A program made the translations under genes and the position numbers. From NCBI GenBank assembly GCA_963513935.1, contig OY740768.1, positions 67,878,231-67,942,230 of the forward strand: a DNA stretch of 64,000 nucleotides. Reading direction: 5' to 3'. Under the pieces are notes generated by a model. That model searched no databases and had not been told where the DNA came from. It was given only the letters and a program-made list of their open reading frames with translations. This document shows positions 34,565-48,080 of this stretch, in pieces; the first letter of the stretch is position 1, and each line of letters opens with the position of its first letter. The DNA comes from Aphrophora alni (lineage: Eukaryota > Arthropoda > Insecta > Hemiptera > Aphrophoridae).

Positions 34565-35145
34565 CTGTTGAATTATGATTTCGACACTGTAAGTGACAGA
34601 AATATCCATCCACATTACAGAAAATGCTACACCATTACAATTTTGTGGTGTCTGAACATGGTTTTAACAATAATAATATTGATTGTTTTCATCTTGGAGG
34701 GTCTAATGTGGCTGGAAGTTTTTCTAGAACGGTTCATAAGGGTGGGGGTGTAGTTGTTTTAGTTATATATATTGAACCATATATAACATTTTTGAGATCT
34801 GGGGCTAAAATAAAAGGTAGGGGTGATGATGTGATTTTTGTGTGTGTATATAGTATCCCAAGTGGGAATTTGGATTTATTTTATGATCACTTTGACTTTC
34901 TTTTACAAAATCTGTGTTTAAAGAACAATACATTTGTGATTTGTGGTGATTGTAGCTTTAATGTCCTTCTAAATTCTGTGTCCACGGAGAGGCTGAGGGA
35001 TTTGTTGGCCACATATGATATTAAGTGATATATAAACTCTCCCACAAGAGTGTTTAGTTTCTCTGCAACATCGTTCGATAATATAGTTTCAAATATTTCA
35101 TGTGAAAACTTGTCGGTTAAGGTTCTATAGTCAGGATTGCATACC
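34565..35145 (+). pseudogene. LINE (CR1/Jockey group) endonuclease domain
   Basis: APE-type endonuclease that nicks the target DNA for a non-LTR retrotransposon. Blocks: VVSEHGFNNNNIDCFHLGGS, FSRTVHKGGGVVVLV, VCVYSIPSGNLDLFYDHF, NTFVICGDCSFNVLL (GDFN motif, Phe lost), LLATYDIK, stop, INSPTRVFSFSATSFDNIVS, and SGL followed by an out-of-frame HYAQM (the usual SDH motif). A frameshift near 34620 separates the first lines. The match is good; the copy is dead. Confidence 0.85.
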
Positions 35146-36540
35146 ACTACGCACAGATGATAGGTATTTGTAATTTTTCACCCAAAATAAACAAATTAAT
35201 TTTTAAACAAATCAGGGACTATCAGCCTGGAAATGTAAATCTTCTTAAATACCTTTTGAGAAATGAAAATTGAGACAGTCTCGATTAATGATATAGATAA
35301 AAAATTTGATTATTTTATGACTCTTTAATATTTTTCCTTGAAAAAAGCAGGAGGAAATTCTAATGGGAAATGTAACTGAATTAACAAAGGAATTCTTGTT
35401 TCAAGAAATAAATTAAAGTTATACTATGAAATTTACAAAACCACAAATAGTGAACAATTAAAAAAAATTATAAAAAGTATAAAGTAATTTATAGAAGTGT
35501 AATTGTTGCAGCCAAAGCCTATGATGTGTCCAATCTGATTGGTAGGACGGACAATGTTAGTAAGACCTCATGAGCAATTATAAATAATGTTTGTAAGGAA
35601 GAGAATGATAGTGGTACCATTAATATAGACATTGGTGGTGTTAGTTACGAAGAGCCGTCATCTGTGGTAAATTTATTTAATGACTTCTTCGTTAGAGACT
35701 TCGTGAATCAAGGTAAATCTCTTAAATCGGTGAAATAAAAAAAAAAAAAAAAAAAACTAAGAGTGAGAGGGATCTATGTTTCTATATCCTGTGTGAGGGA
35801 ATGATATTTCCATGGTGGTCTTCAAACTAAAAAATAAAAATAAACCTCTAATATTGATGAAGTTAGAGTGTTCTGATGAACTCGTTAAATCTCTTCAAAT
35901 TCTAATCAATTTTTCTTTTTCTGAAGGAGATTTCCCTGCTAGATTGAAGTATGCTGAAGTTCTCCCTTTGTTTAAAAAGGGAGAAAGAAGTAATATCAAT
36001 AATTATAGGCCTATTTCCCTTCTACCAGTGTTTAGTAAGGTATTTGAAACTTTATCTGGTTCAACTGTTGAATTATCTAGAGAAGTTTAATATCCTTTGT
36101 GGTTCACAGTTTGGGTTTCGGAAGGGTAAATCTACAACGGATGTCACAGTTGATCTTATGGTTGTCACAGTTGATGACAGTAAAGCCCTCGATTGTGTAG
36201 ATCATGATTTATTATTAAACAAGTCTGAGGCAATCGGTATTAGAGGAATCCCACTTCTGTGGTTAAAATCTTGTCTTTATAACAGAATACAGCGTGTTAA
36301 TGTTTCAGGGAGGCCTTCAAAACTAACCCAGCTGAGATATGGGTTTCCTCAAGGATCAGTTCTCGGGCCGGTGTTGTTTTTAATATATATTAATGCCCTA
36401 TCATCTTCAGTGTATGCAGACAGTATAATTCAATTTGCTGATGACACAACTTTTAGTTTCCAAGCAGACTTAGTTCAAAATTTAGAGCATAGGGCTTTTC
36501 TACAAGTCAATACTTTGCTGAAAATAATTTGACCATTATA
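35146..36540 (+). pseudogene. LINE (CR1/Jockey group) reverse transcriptase domain
   Basis: After a broken linker, frames at 35812-36090 and 35951-36532 give FPARLKYAEVLPLFKKGERS, NNYRPISLLPVFSKVFE, YLEKFNILCGSQFGFRKGKS, KALDCVDHDLLLNK (motif A, Asp kept), LRYGFPQGSVLGPVLFLIYI and IIQFADDTTFSF (motif C, FADD at 36434-36445). A final YFAENNLTI is one frame away. Homology stops near 36540, before the thumb and tail, so the 3' part is missing. It belongs with 34565-35145 as one element. A poly-A run at 35738-35756 interrupts the linker. Confidence 0.92.
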
Positions 36541-36814
36541 TAGCGTGTGACTAGTGGTACGATTATCTTCAAATTTGGCAAACACATATTTTAATCTAAA
36601 TTTCTGCTAAAACCTACATAATAATTCATTTGAATACACTCTCTTCCCAGTCCTAGCATTATTTTAATTTCTGTTGACGCATTTCATATGAACTCCATAC
36701 CTCTTACGTACTCTTCTGCGTCAGTAGAAGTTAAACAATGCTAAGAATTCCAGAAGAATGAACCCAGATTAACATAAAACATTGTTGAATTTGAACGAAA
36801 ATTCAAAAAGTTGA

Positions 36815-37010
36815 CTAGCGCGGCTTGGCTCAATTGGTAGAGGCGTGCTTATATCAGGATGCAGTTCGAAATGGTGATTAGTCAAAGTTTATGCAAGTTT
36901 GAATCCGGTTGATGATGTTGCGGTTACTTATTCCTCGATGTTCTTTGTTACTTTATTCATAAGTCAGATATAAAGTTAAAGAAACAATAAAATCAGTAAT
37001 TTTTTAGTGA
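36815..37010 (+). repeat. tRNA-derived SINE-like sequence
   Basis: GCGCGGCTTGGCTCAATTGG starts like a tRNA with a good A box (TGGCTCAATTGG, 36826-36837). B-box-like GTTCGAA (36863-36869) and AGTTTGAATCC (36896-36906) follow. The 3' side does not pair with the 5' acceptor arm, so this is not a working tRNA; the body after it is unrelated sequence, as in a SINE. Boundaries and tail are uncertain. Confidence 0.55.
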
Positions 37011-40000
37011 AATTTCATTGAAATTGTATCGTTTAACTCTATAATAAAACATTTTCAATGTAACATAAAGTATGATAACGCTCCGTCCTGATTAATAGCA
37101 CATTACAAGCGTGATAACAATAAAATAATAATACTTACACGCATTTAATATGCAGATGTAATAGGGACACGAATTTCGTATAATGTGTTCACAATCAAGT
37201 AATGTTTGACTATCTTCAGTACTTGCAGATATTAAAAATATGGGTTTTAAGGAAGAAAAAAATGTCCAAAAACCCTTTCAATCGACAGGAGTTTAGAAAT
37301 TGGCCTTCTTTTATTGTTAATTGACAAACATATTTAACAAAGAGTAAAAACTGTGCTCAACCTGTCTGAAATCCAACTAAAATTTTGATTATATAGAAAT
37401 CATTAGTATCTAATTTTTAAGTTATGTGGATGAAAGTTGTTACCCTTATGTTAAAACAATAATTGTAGAAATATTATTTAGTTGTAATTGGATACAAGTT
37501 ATGATTACATATTATTAATCTTATTTTGTATTATTTAATATTATATTATATAATATTAAATAATTATGATATTATTATTTATCCTAGAGTTGATGGTTTG
37601 TTAACCTATTTCCGAAAAAAAAAAAAATTAAAACAATTGAAAATTTACCAACCGAATTTTTATGTTTAATATTTTTGTGTTTAGAAAAAAGCTTTTTTTG
37701 TGTATAAAATTGGAAACTTATCTACAAAAATTAGGACTGCTATTGTGTCAATATATTTGACTAATATTTACAAATTTGAATATAAAACAAGATTTGACTG
37801 TAATGGTTATGACTCGGAAGCTTTGTAGTTGTACTTCCCCGTCCTTGTTTCATTTACTCCTGCTTATTGAAGTTCAGATCTCCGCGCTGCCAAGACGTTA
37901 GGTACTCTTTCAATTTTATTGGTCTGAAATCTTAAGCATACATTAGTGTGAATAAGTGTTTACATTCAATCTATGATTTCAAGTAATATCTTTAAGAAAT
38001 ACTTTCCGTTCTTACCGATGTATTCTACAAATCTTGCTCGGCTCTTTAACTTAAAACAGATATTTATCGTCCATTTTATATATTGTTAGAGCACAATAAT
38101 AAAAGAGAAAAAATCAGAATTTTAACATACATTTGTTCACGCAAATATAGCTTAGTCTATGTATAATAAAATTTTAAAACGTAAATTTGCGTTACAATAA
38201 TAAACCATGCTTTATTATTTTATTTTTTGGAACCTCCAGAAACAAAAATAGTCTACAAATAATTTGTCTCCTTTTAGCAACCTGTACGGGATAATTTAAA
38301 ATTTACAATATATTTAGTAAAATTGCAGTTAATTTAAATAAAATTAGACTTCAACTCTGAATTTTGAATATGATAGATTTTGATTTTGATCTTTTCATTT
38401 TTACGTTTTACATTCACCGTTCAATTATCTATAATAAAATGCATGTAGGCTAGTGAATATTATGTTATGTATTCAAATTACAGAGAAAATCGGTCAGACA
38501 CAATAGAATGTACGCCTTATAGAATGGACGCAATGATATTTTGAACGTTTAAATTAAAATACAGACTTTTTAAATTTTTTTGGACATTTTAAAGGCGTTT
38601 GAATCAGATTTACCCTCCTTATTAGTTTCAAAAAAGTAGCTTCGCTCTGAATGCTTGGTACTATGTTCGAATGTACCACGAATATGACTTAAAACATTCC
38701 ACTTTGTAAGAGATAAATACAACTGTTACTTTCATGATCGAATTCGTCCTAAAAAATAAAATATATTTATAAACCATCTTCGGAGGATGCACATTAATCC
38801 ATTGGTCAAGAGCTTAATGATAAAATTGAGTATTGCTATTATCACCTAACATTTATAAACATCAATCTATTCAGTCACGAGGTCCAATTGAAGAATATTA
38901 ATGTTGAATTTTTGAACTGAATTCATTTAGTAATTAAGAGGCGGGAACAATTTCGAACACTGTGGATTGTTTATTTGAAAAAAAAATGTTTGTGCTCTAT
39001 ACGCAATTAGAGGGAAATCAAATTGATATCATTGGTAGTAAATATAACATACATGTGAAATGTAGCTTTGACAACGCCATCAGAGTGTATTTCACACATA
39101 TACAATATTCTAATAAATAATTTTATTTTAACACCTTACTCAAAATCAAAAAATATGCTCCATAAAATTGTTTTATATAAACTCTGATTAGTGCTATATT
39201 ATATAAGATTCCAAAAGCGCCTATTTTAATCAAGGTGAAACGTGGTTCAGTTGGCGGGAATGTGAAATAACAAGTAGTCTTAGAGAATCAATGCAGTTGA
39301 AGTAGGAGGAGATAGATGCAGCAGGAGCATTTTTGGTTTCATTCTGAACAATTTGGTGTATTATAGGCCACACAAGACAGTAGCCTACAAGGCGTCAAAA
39401 TTTAAATGTTACGACGCGTTCATTATGTACTAGTCCATGTCATAAGGGATGAAATATGGGAGAGTGTATTAGCGCTGTCATTGCCATTAATAGGAAATAT
39501 ATGGGATAATTTGAAACTATTATTAATAATTTTGTAATTTATTTGTTATTCTATTTATTTACAAATTTTAAATATTTAGCGAAAGTAATAATATTGTATA
39601 GTTTCAAAATTATGTTTAAATATTCGCTGAAAAAAAAAAAATAGGTCAACTTTGCTCGACATTTAGTGGCGTCCTTCGAAACAAAATGATTTATTTTGAT
39701 GTAAATAATTAATATATTAATATTCAAATAGAATATAAACTCATGCGATCTCATTTGACACAATTACCTATATATTTGTAATTTGATCCTTGACGCCAGG
39801 ACTAAGAAAATAACATTAATTCAAAATTGTATTTACATATGTAATTTTCATGGCAATATTTGTTTCTTCTCTAGCTCCTCAAAAAATGCGTCTGTATTTT
39901 CTATAAACATGGACAAAATTACTCTCATAAATATATGTTTATATTTATTAACTGTCGAATTCCGTTAAAAAATGGCGACAGTTACAAAATAAAATAAAAT

Positions 40001-41717
40001 AGTATCCCAGTTACATTTAACATGAAAATTTGGATTTCACCAACTGAAAGAACGACCAAATTAAAATACAGTTTTAAGTAAATTTGGAGTACCAAGTAAA
40101 CTTTTTGATTTAAATGACAATAAACACCCAGGAGTTTGAAAGTAAATTTCTAAGACAATGTTGAAAGAATATCGAAAAACAATAAGTTAATCATTTAGTC
40201 CATTTTCTTGATCAAAATAATTTACTTCTGGTTTTAAAAGTTATTAGATAATGATTGATTGTTCATTTATTGATATAGTTTATTCGGACATTTGTAATGA
40301 TTTTATTTATATATACTTGTACACGTGATGGCAAATACTCAATTAACTTTTTGTACTGACAGATATTAGCCTAACACTGAAAAATGTTAAGTCTTTTTAG
40401 AGTAAAAGTTTTGAATATTATGAAATATATTACTTCAAAATTGTTTTTTGTAAATCGTATTTCCTTTTAAAATGATAATGTATGTTGTAAATAAGAGGGA
40501 TAGAGAAATGAAATAGATAAATAATAACGACAGAGAGAACAAATATTATACTATTTAATATATATATTACTAGCCTACGTTTCTAGAACATTGAACTTAA
40601 GAATGCAGACAAAATTGCCATCTTGGTTTCCAGTTTTATAAGAGTAATGTTGAATACTTAGATTACTGGAATAATAATGGTTGAAAATGTATATATTTTT
40701 TTGTTGTCATTAGTAGACCTACATTATGAATAAGTAATATATTTTTTTGAAATTTGTTAGTTTGACTTAGATGAAATTAATATTTAAAGATAATTGATTT
40801 TTTGTCATTTAAATATTGAAGTTATTAAATATTTAAAAAGATGAACAGTTTCTGAATTTATTTACTTTTATAATTAGATTCATTCTAAAAAAATTCTGAT
40901 AAGTATGTAGGTACAAAATCAGCATTCGTAAATTTTAAATTTACTGGTGTATTGTTTTTACATAATATTTACTTTCAAACTTATATACCAACAAGTGCTG
41001 CGGCCTTACGAGTGAAATGTCAAACATTTCATGTACGTTGGGAAGAATAAAATCTAGGCACTCGTCAACGCAAGTTGCGTCATACAAATAGGTTTTACTG
41101 TTTAATATTATAATACAATTATTAATTCATTCATTTAGAGATTTTCCTAGAGGTTTTAATGTTTGTTTTGTAATTTATCTGTAATATGTATTCCCTAAAA
41201 ATATGATCCATTTCGTTGCCACAAATTTTGAAAGAAATGATGCATAGACATTGTACATTCATAAATATGCTCAGAACTCCTCCCCCCCAACCCAAAATTT
41301 TTTAATGTATTTTGATAAATGGAAGAGCTACCTAGTGCTAGTATTGGCGATTTGGTGTTTGGGTGCTTATTTTTTTATTTAAACGATTGGCAAACTGCTC
41401 CGCTTATATGACAGGATGGGAATATCTTTTGATGTTTCTTGTATCTTCTAGTTTTCCAATAAAAAAAAAGAAGAAATTTTTGTGTGTCTTAGTCAAGGTC
41501 AGATCTTTGTCAAGGTCAGGTTACCTACAAGATACAGCGTGTGGAGGTCGTATTAAAACACTACGAGGCCATGCGGAAGCGATTATGTCTTATACTATAC
41601 ACATGTACGGTCGGTCCTCTCACCGAACTAGGGTAGAGTTTGGAGGTTATATTTTTATTTACCTTTGAATTAGTAATTGAGAATTAAGTTTCTTTTCTCC
41701 TTATTTTCTTATTGTTT
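37011..41717. other. Long AT-rich spacer
   Basis: No gene or known repeat recognised. One feature stands out: nested short inverted repeats at 41008-41065. The frame at 41363-41668 overlaps the approach to repeat copy D and has no domain. Confidence 0.5.
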
Positions 41718-41985
41718 AAAGGGAATAAACCTCTCAGTCATCATGGTCTTATATATATATAAAAAAGTTGAAAAATAACGTAAAATAAAGATCCTTCACC
41801 CTCGAATAGGCTACTCCAATAGCGCCAGGATTGGAAGAGAACAAGAGTTGGTTAAGAAAGACGAGATAGGAAAGATTAAAGAGAGGGATTTAACTCAAGA
41901 CTATATGAAAAAAGGTGTAGATCCAGTTAGGATCTACAGGATTGGACAATTCCGTACTCAGGGGAATCCCCAGAGGGGCAATTTG
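41718..41985 (+). repeat. Dispersed ~235-bp repeat, copy D
   Basis: AAACCTCTCAGTCATCATGG at one end, GAACAAGAGTTGGTTAAGAA in the middle, GGTGTAGATCCAGTTAGGAT, then TTCCGTACTCAGGGGAATCC at the other end. Colinear with copy C; reverse complement of copies A and B. Confidence 0.85.
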
Positions 41986-41989
41986 TTTT

Positions 41990-44900
41990 TTTTCTGTAGT
42001 TTTATTTTGAGCAGTTATTTAAGAAAATTTTAACGGTCAAACTGAAAAAGATTGTTAAAATTAAAATCCTATTATTTTTTAAAATTCCAGACTGGGTTTT
42101 TTAATAATTTGAATTGTTTTAACCAATTTTATTTTTATTAGTAGGGCCTAATAGGCATAATATCGCCGTCATACCATGGTAACCCATAATAATGTTAGAG
42201 TAAAGTGAAAGCAAAATAGGTGATATATCACAATGGGAGAAATGGCGTGTACAGTAGAATCAAGCTTTGCTGTTTTGAATGCTAGTACTACTTGAAAATA
42301 AGAGTGGAAAATCGAAAAAAATTAAATAAAAAAAAAACAATATTCCATGTTAAGTTATATTTGCTCAAACATTTTTTTTTTTCAAAAAATTGTAGACACC
42401 AGACAGAGTTCATACAAAATTTAATTATTAACATCGGAATAAATTGAGCAATTACGTAAATATAACTATAAAATAAGCTAATATGTGTAAAACAGCTGAT
42501 CACAAAAATTGTATGCTAATTACACAAGTTATACTCTTTGCTCTGGTAAATCTTTAGGTATTAATTGTTGCAATTTCTCGCCATGTAATTTAAATAGGAT
42601 TTGTCAAGAAAACATATAAAATCATATATTATCTCTCCTCTAGAGCGTAAAAATTATCATGAGGAGTTTTAAGTTGTTTGGTGTTCAACTACTTTTTGTT
42701 AATAAAAGTAGTTGAACACCAAAATTTGAATACTATATATAAACTTGCGGCATAATATTGTTTAAAAAAAAGAAAAACCACATTCAGACGCCAAATGAAA
42801 TGTTTTCAGTTCTCCGTTCTTTGAAATGTTTTGTTTGTTTGAACCACTTGAATTATCTACAACCACCACGTCCTCTGAATCAACTTTTATATAGTATAAT
42901 AACGACACATCAATGTTTGATCGACAAATTATGATAAATTCTCATGGAGATCCATTATCATACATGATCCATCCTCATTTTATGGTATATTTATAAGTTT
43001 AATCAGTACGATTACTACAAATAGCTATAGTTTCAAATACTGAAATTATCTAAAAATATCTAGTCACATAACGTTTGACTGCTTAGATTTAGATCATGTT
43101 TTACCAAAGTGCCTAAAATTATCGGTGATCGTAAGAATTACCATATTAAAGTTTAAATGAGACACTGATTAATAAAGAATACTGACGGTAACCAAATATC
43201 TAAATACTCTCATTACCATATTAAAGTCGTACCAGAGGGAGTGACGGCATTCTTTACGCGACCTCTGACCTGGCTGTTGGATGATCTTGCCATAATTACG
43301 TGCGGTAACTTCTAATGACCTCAAGTATTGTCCTAACTCGTCAGACAGTCATTAAAACACAGGCTCGGTGTTCTGAACGATGATTAAGAAAATTCTAATA
43401 AAGATAATAAAAGTTGATGAACAAATGCTATTTATGTAACATGCATGGAAGAATACTTATAGACAGTATAGTTTTTTAATATTAGTCATAAATGTTTCTT
43501 CTTTTTTTGCTCTAAGAAATTTGAGGTATCTATATAGAATAGGACAATTGAGTTACACAGCATTCCAAGAAATCGCAGAAGTTTAAACTTACTCTTTTTA
43601 ATGATTTATATGTTTCGTGTTTTCTAGACTTTAAAAATGTTATTTTCCACTTGCTCTCCGTTTGTCGTTGTTGCCTGTGTGTGCAAGAATTATAGGTAGT
43701 TGCTACCATAAGTTAAGATTGAGGGTTGTACGAATAATGGAGCAAAAATTGTTAAATAAAAAAGTGCTAAACCTCATGATTATCCAGAATCTGCTCTACT
43801 CTGTGTATAACCTTTATCTCCCTTTTGTTTCATCTTTTAAATATATTATTATACTCTAACAAAGTGAAGTTTGTTCAGCATAACTATATCCGCCATAGTT
43901 ACCAGGATATTTTAAGGAGAAACAGAAGTATAAAACCCTGTTAACTCCAGAAATCTGGGATTACAATTTTATAATTTGTTGAAACTAAGGCAAGATTTCA
44001 TGGCAAGTAAGCACTTTCTTGGATTAAGTTAGGACAGAAGATGTGGAGTTCTAACCTCAAACCCTTCCCGACGTGTATGGGTTGTTACTAAACTATTATA
44101 ATTAAACTGGACTCGAACAAAATTTGTAGGCTAGGAAAAATTAAATATTTAAAACTTGTAAAAAAAAGTCATTCTTGTTTAAGATCGGGAAATGGGTACT
44201 AAACATTAGCTCAAATACGAATAAACACAAATATAACTTCTATTATAAAAGATATGAAATTGATTAGAATTTAAAATTTAGGTACATTGGTTTGGAACAA
44301 AATCTTCCACATTTCAATAAAAGTTTAGACAAATTTTGAGGCTATTTTAAGATATTTGATCCATAAAACCGGCGTTTATGGATCATATTAATTTTTTAAA
44401 AAGTTAAACTTCCAAACGAACATGTTTTGTTATAAGATGATAATTACTTTTTTCTTTGTTTAAAATTTGGTTTTGAGCATGGATGTGTGAGAAAGTTTGT
44501 GCAATATTTCTTTTAGTTTATAAGTTGTGTTATGACACATCATATTGTACTTAGTCGATATTTGTCTTTATTCATATTTTATGAATTGTAGAAACAGTTC
44601 GCAGCAATTCAAACGTGATTCCTTGTATATCAAACGCAGATTTGTTCTACCCTGTACGCAAAGGAAAATAATAAATAAATCTGTAAATTATAAGAATACT
44701 AGTTTCAACTCAATTTATATTGTACTATGATAAAAACTGATTCTTGAAAAATATAGTAACTTGGCTAATTCAATTGTAACAGTAAGTTAATACATCCGCC
44801 AGCGTGCTTATGATTACATTTAACTTTAACATTTCCATTACAACATTGTTTCATTTGTGAATATGAATAAACCTTATTTATTATTCATCGTTATATGTAT

Positions 44901-45730
44901 CAGTGCAATGTCAAGGCCAGTAATGTGATTATGACATAATTTCCACGATAAAATACGTATAAGTATTGCCAAGACAAGTAGATTATACGTTATTGGTCAT
45001 TAGATTAAAACATTGGCAGTAGTTGAGCAGGATACAGTAAGCCTACTACACAGTACGACAAGAAGTATGCGATGTTTATTTCATAATTTCTGTAGCAACA
45101 AGCAATCTCTTTGAATTTATTTTACTTTCAAACAACCTCTTTAGATAATGACGTTCACATTGTTGACCATACAACGATTTAATTATTAACTACCAAAGCT
45201 TAAATGATTATCAGGCATTCATATATAACAAAAACACAAACACACAAAATCTATAATTTAAGTTTTCGTTTAAGCCACATATATATATTTAAAGAATATA
45301 TTTAATGTAACAGTTGGATATATGAATTAGAATTATTTTAAAATCAAAATCCCAGAATTTATTTCGTATGCATCAAGGTCATAATTTAAGAGTTGAATGG
45401 ACAATATCGGTATATGGAGCTAGTGGAAGAATAAATCACGTAGACTGAGAATTAGTCTAAAATACGCTGACATTTTAAATCGAAAACTTAACTTGAACAA
45501 AATTATGGAACAAACGTCGTTTGGTCATTTTGCAAATAAACAACTAATGTCCATGTTGAGATTATTCATTTAAGTGAAACCAAACTCCTCTTTAAAATTA
45601 ATCGTAGTTAAAACAATCTAATAGAATATAACAACAATGAAAAGAGAAAGAAAGGAAAAAGTACTAAAGAAATAAAGTTAGTTTAATTTCCTTTAGGTTT
45701 AAATTTATTGAAGCTTAACTCAGTTGTGTT
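41990..45730. other. AT-rich spacer
   Basis: Only a perfect hairpin at 42677-42723 and a short direct repeat (TTACCATATTAAAGT at about 43139 and 43215) stand out. 43240-43380 is less AT-rich and unassigned. Confidence 0.5.
42677..42723. other. Perfect 20-bp stem hairpin
   Basis: TTTGGTGTTCAACTACTTTT, a 7-base loop, then the exact reverse complement. It is far longer than chance hairpins in nearby DNA. No transcription signals identify it as a precursor RNA. Confidence 0.9.
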
Positions 45731-45734
45731 CTAA

Positions 45735-45850
45735 CAGTGGTACAAACGATTGAAGGATATAACCAGCCATGTAAATTCCTTCAATAAAGATTCCAAATAC
45801 TAATAAACACCACGACTTGATGCGGTCCTGTCCAACACGTAACCAACTAG
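45735..45850 (-). other. Exon-like patch coding a hydrophobic segment
   Basis: After an acceptor-like AAACTAG the minus strand reads WLRVGQDRIKSWCLLVFGIF and IEGIYMAGYILQSFVPLLEH before a stop. A basic stretch followed by about 20 hydrophobic residues resembles a membrane segment; it is loosely like the first helix of monocarboxylate-type transporters. There is only one short block and no partner exon, so chance cannot be excluded. Confidence 0.22.
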
Positions 45851-46959
45851 TTTAAAGTACTTTGGTTTCTTTTGAATGGAAGTTAAATATTTGATTAGCT
45901 GTGATTGCTGATTGAAGATGTCAACTTTAGGAAGGTCTATATTCATTGCAATATTACGAAAGAAAATCAGGTTTTGGCAGGTACATTGGTACTATAACCC
46001 AACAAAGTTATAGTAGACTATATTAATCCTATTTTAAACATTGATACTCATTTATTATTTATATTTTACTACGAAACAATTTAAAGATCTCTGTAATCTT
46101 GATTTACATCTTTTCGCAGATATACAACATAAATGATATTAACACGGCTGCAAATTTCTATCCATTTTAAAGTGCTAATCGGCATAAAAAAACTTTCGTG
46201 ACGAGTACTGGGTTGCATATTTGAAAAAAACAGACTTAATAGTTAGACTCAGATTGTACATAGATTGTAAATTTAAAATGACGTTTAGAAATTTTGACTC
46301 TTTAAAAGTATAATACAAAGATGTGAGCCGTTACGAAAATGCTACAGCTAACACAGAAAAAAATTAATTAGATGTTGCCAGAGAGAATATTTTAAAGTTA
46401 CCTTCATTTAAAATCGTAATTATACGAGTTACTACTAAAAACTACAAATTACATTAAACTTTTGTCTAGAAAATATTAGAAAAGTCTATCATTATAAGGC
46501 CACTTCGTACTTTAAAAGAAAGTTAGAATGCGTTTGTCAACTTAAATAACACCAGTTATGGCTAAAACAGACATTAATGAATGCAGCTGGTTCTTTTAAC
46601 TCAGAAAGCCAAAATCATATTTTATCGTTCATGGAGTATAAAAACGGAAAGTGTAATAAAATCTATTAAGAATTTTAGAACATTCAGTCCGATATTCAAA
46701 TATACTTCCAACTAATCCCCTTCTTCAAATGTTATCTAAGACTGACAATACAATTAGGACTAGTTATTTATTGCTTTATTAAACTATTTAAAAAATAGAA
46801 GACAAAAAAATTCACCGATTGTGTTCACTAACTACTTTTTTATTATTAACAGGTAAACAACGAACACGAGAGAAACGAGACGCTTTGATTACCTTATAAT
46901 ATATTGAGAGGATTCAAGTATAGTTTTGTCAACGTGTCAAGATTCCTGCTTTCTTCTAA
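45851..46959. other. AT-rich spacer
   Basis: Nothing recognised. Confidence 0.6.
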
Positions 46960-48080
46960 TTATTATTCTAGGTTTAAACGCAACTGGCTTTCGCAGTAGT
47001 TGGGAAAACTCCATAAATAATTCCGACAACGAGATGCGACGAGTCATTTAAAAGACTTGCGTCTTTTCAATGGAACTTCGTTAAGGTTTTCTTGTTTCAG
47101 CTTTATTTTAAATATATGATTATTTTTAGTCGAGAATTATTTTATGGCTTCCGCAAGATTTGAAAAAAACATCTAAACCATTTCAGACAATTAGAAGCTA
47201 CGAATCTATGTAAAGATCTGCACGGTTTTAATGGAGGCATACTAACGTTATCTTATACCAGAATTTTTGTAATCATTCTAGACGGATGTTGCAATGTTTA
47301 AGATGCTACCCGCATTATATAAATTGAACAGTTTTTAAAGAAGTTATGTGGACGATATGTATTCCCTACTTATGTATAAATATCATAGATTTAACCGATA
47401 CTGGATTTCCTAAACGTTAAGAAAACGCCATTAACAAATTACAAAACATGATACTGCAGGTCTTTTAAAAGAGCTGGATGTTTTCAATGGTGATACTTCA
47501 ACGTTGTTTTGTTTTTACTTACCTGTAAATATCATCTTAGATTTAATTGAGGCTGGCTTTCGTAAAAAATACGGAAAACACCATGAACAATTCAGAAAAC
47601 GTGATACTGCAGTTCTTTTAAAAGATCTGAATGTTTTTAATGGTGATACTTACACGATCTTTCGTTTTACTTACTTCTAAATATCATCTTAGATTTAATC
47701 GAGACTGGCTTTTGTAAAAGTTGAGGAATTACCACGTACATATCACAATGCATGATACTGCAGTTATTTTAAGAGATCTGGATGTTGTCAATGGTGATAC
47801 TTCAACGTTGCCTTGTTTTATTTACTTCTAAATATCATCTTAGATTTATCAGGACTGTCTTTTGTAAAAGTTGAGGAATAACTACGAACATTTCAGAAAG
47901 CGCGATACTACATGTCTTGTAAGATACTTTGATTATTTCAGTGGGGTTACGTCATGGTTTACCACAGTAATATTCCCTAGAATGACTTTCACAAGAGTTG
48001 TGTACACACAAACGAGCGACAATTTCAGTTCCCATAATAATACTACGTCTGGAATCTTTAATGTGTTTCCCAAAATTAGC
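46960..48080 (+). repeat. Tandem array of ~153-bp units
   Basis: At least four good units begin at the GATACT motif at 47450, 47603, 47754 and 47904 (spacings 153, 151, 150), with more diverged units back to about 46960. Each contains (A/T)CTTTTAAAAGA-type, TTCAATGGTGATACTTCAAC, TAAATATCATCTTAGATTTA and GACTGGCTTTTGTAAAAG blocks. Across the first two good units one frame is open for about 95 codons with the peptide repeating in register (DTAGLLKELDVFNGDT then DTAVLLKDLNVFNGDT). It may be satellite-type DNA or a decayed repeat-containing gene. Confidence 0.85.

Noticed and set aside
36669..36730. Imperfect inverted repeat TTCTGTTGACGCA / TGCGTCAGTAGAA
   Set aside because: Short, imperfect and without a target duplication; could be chance.
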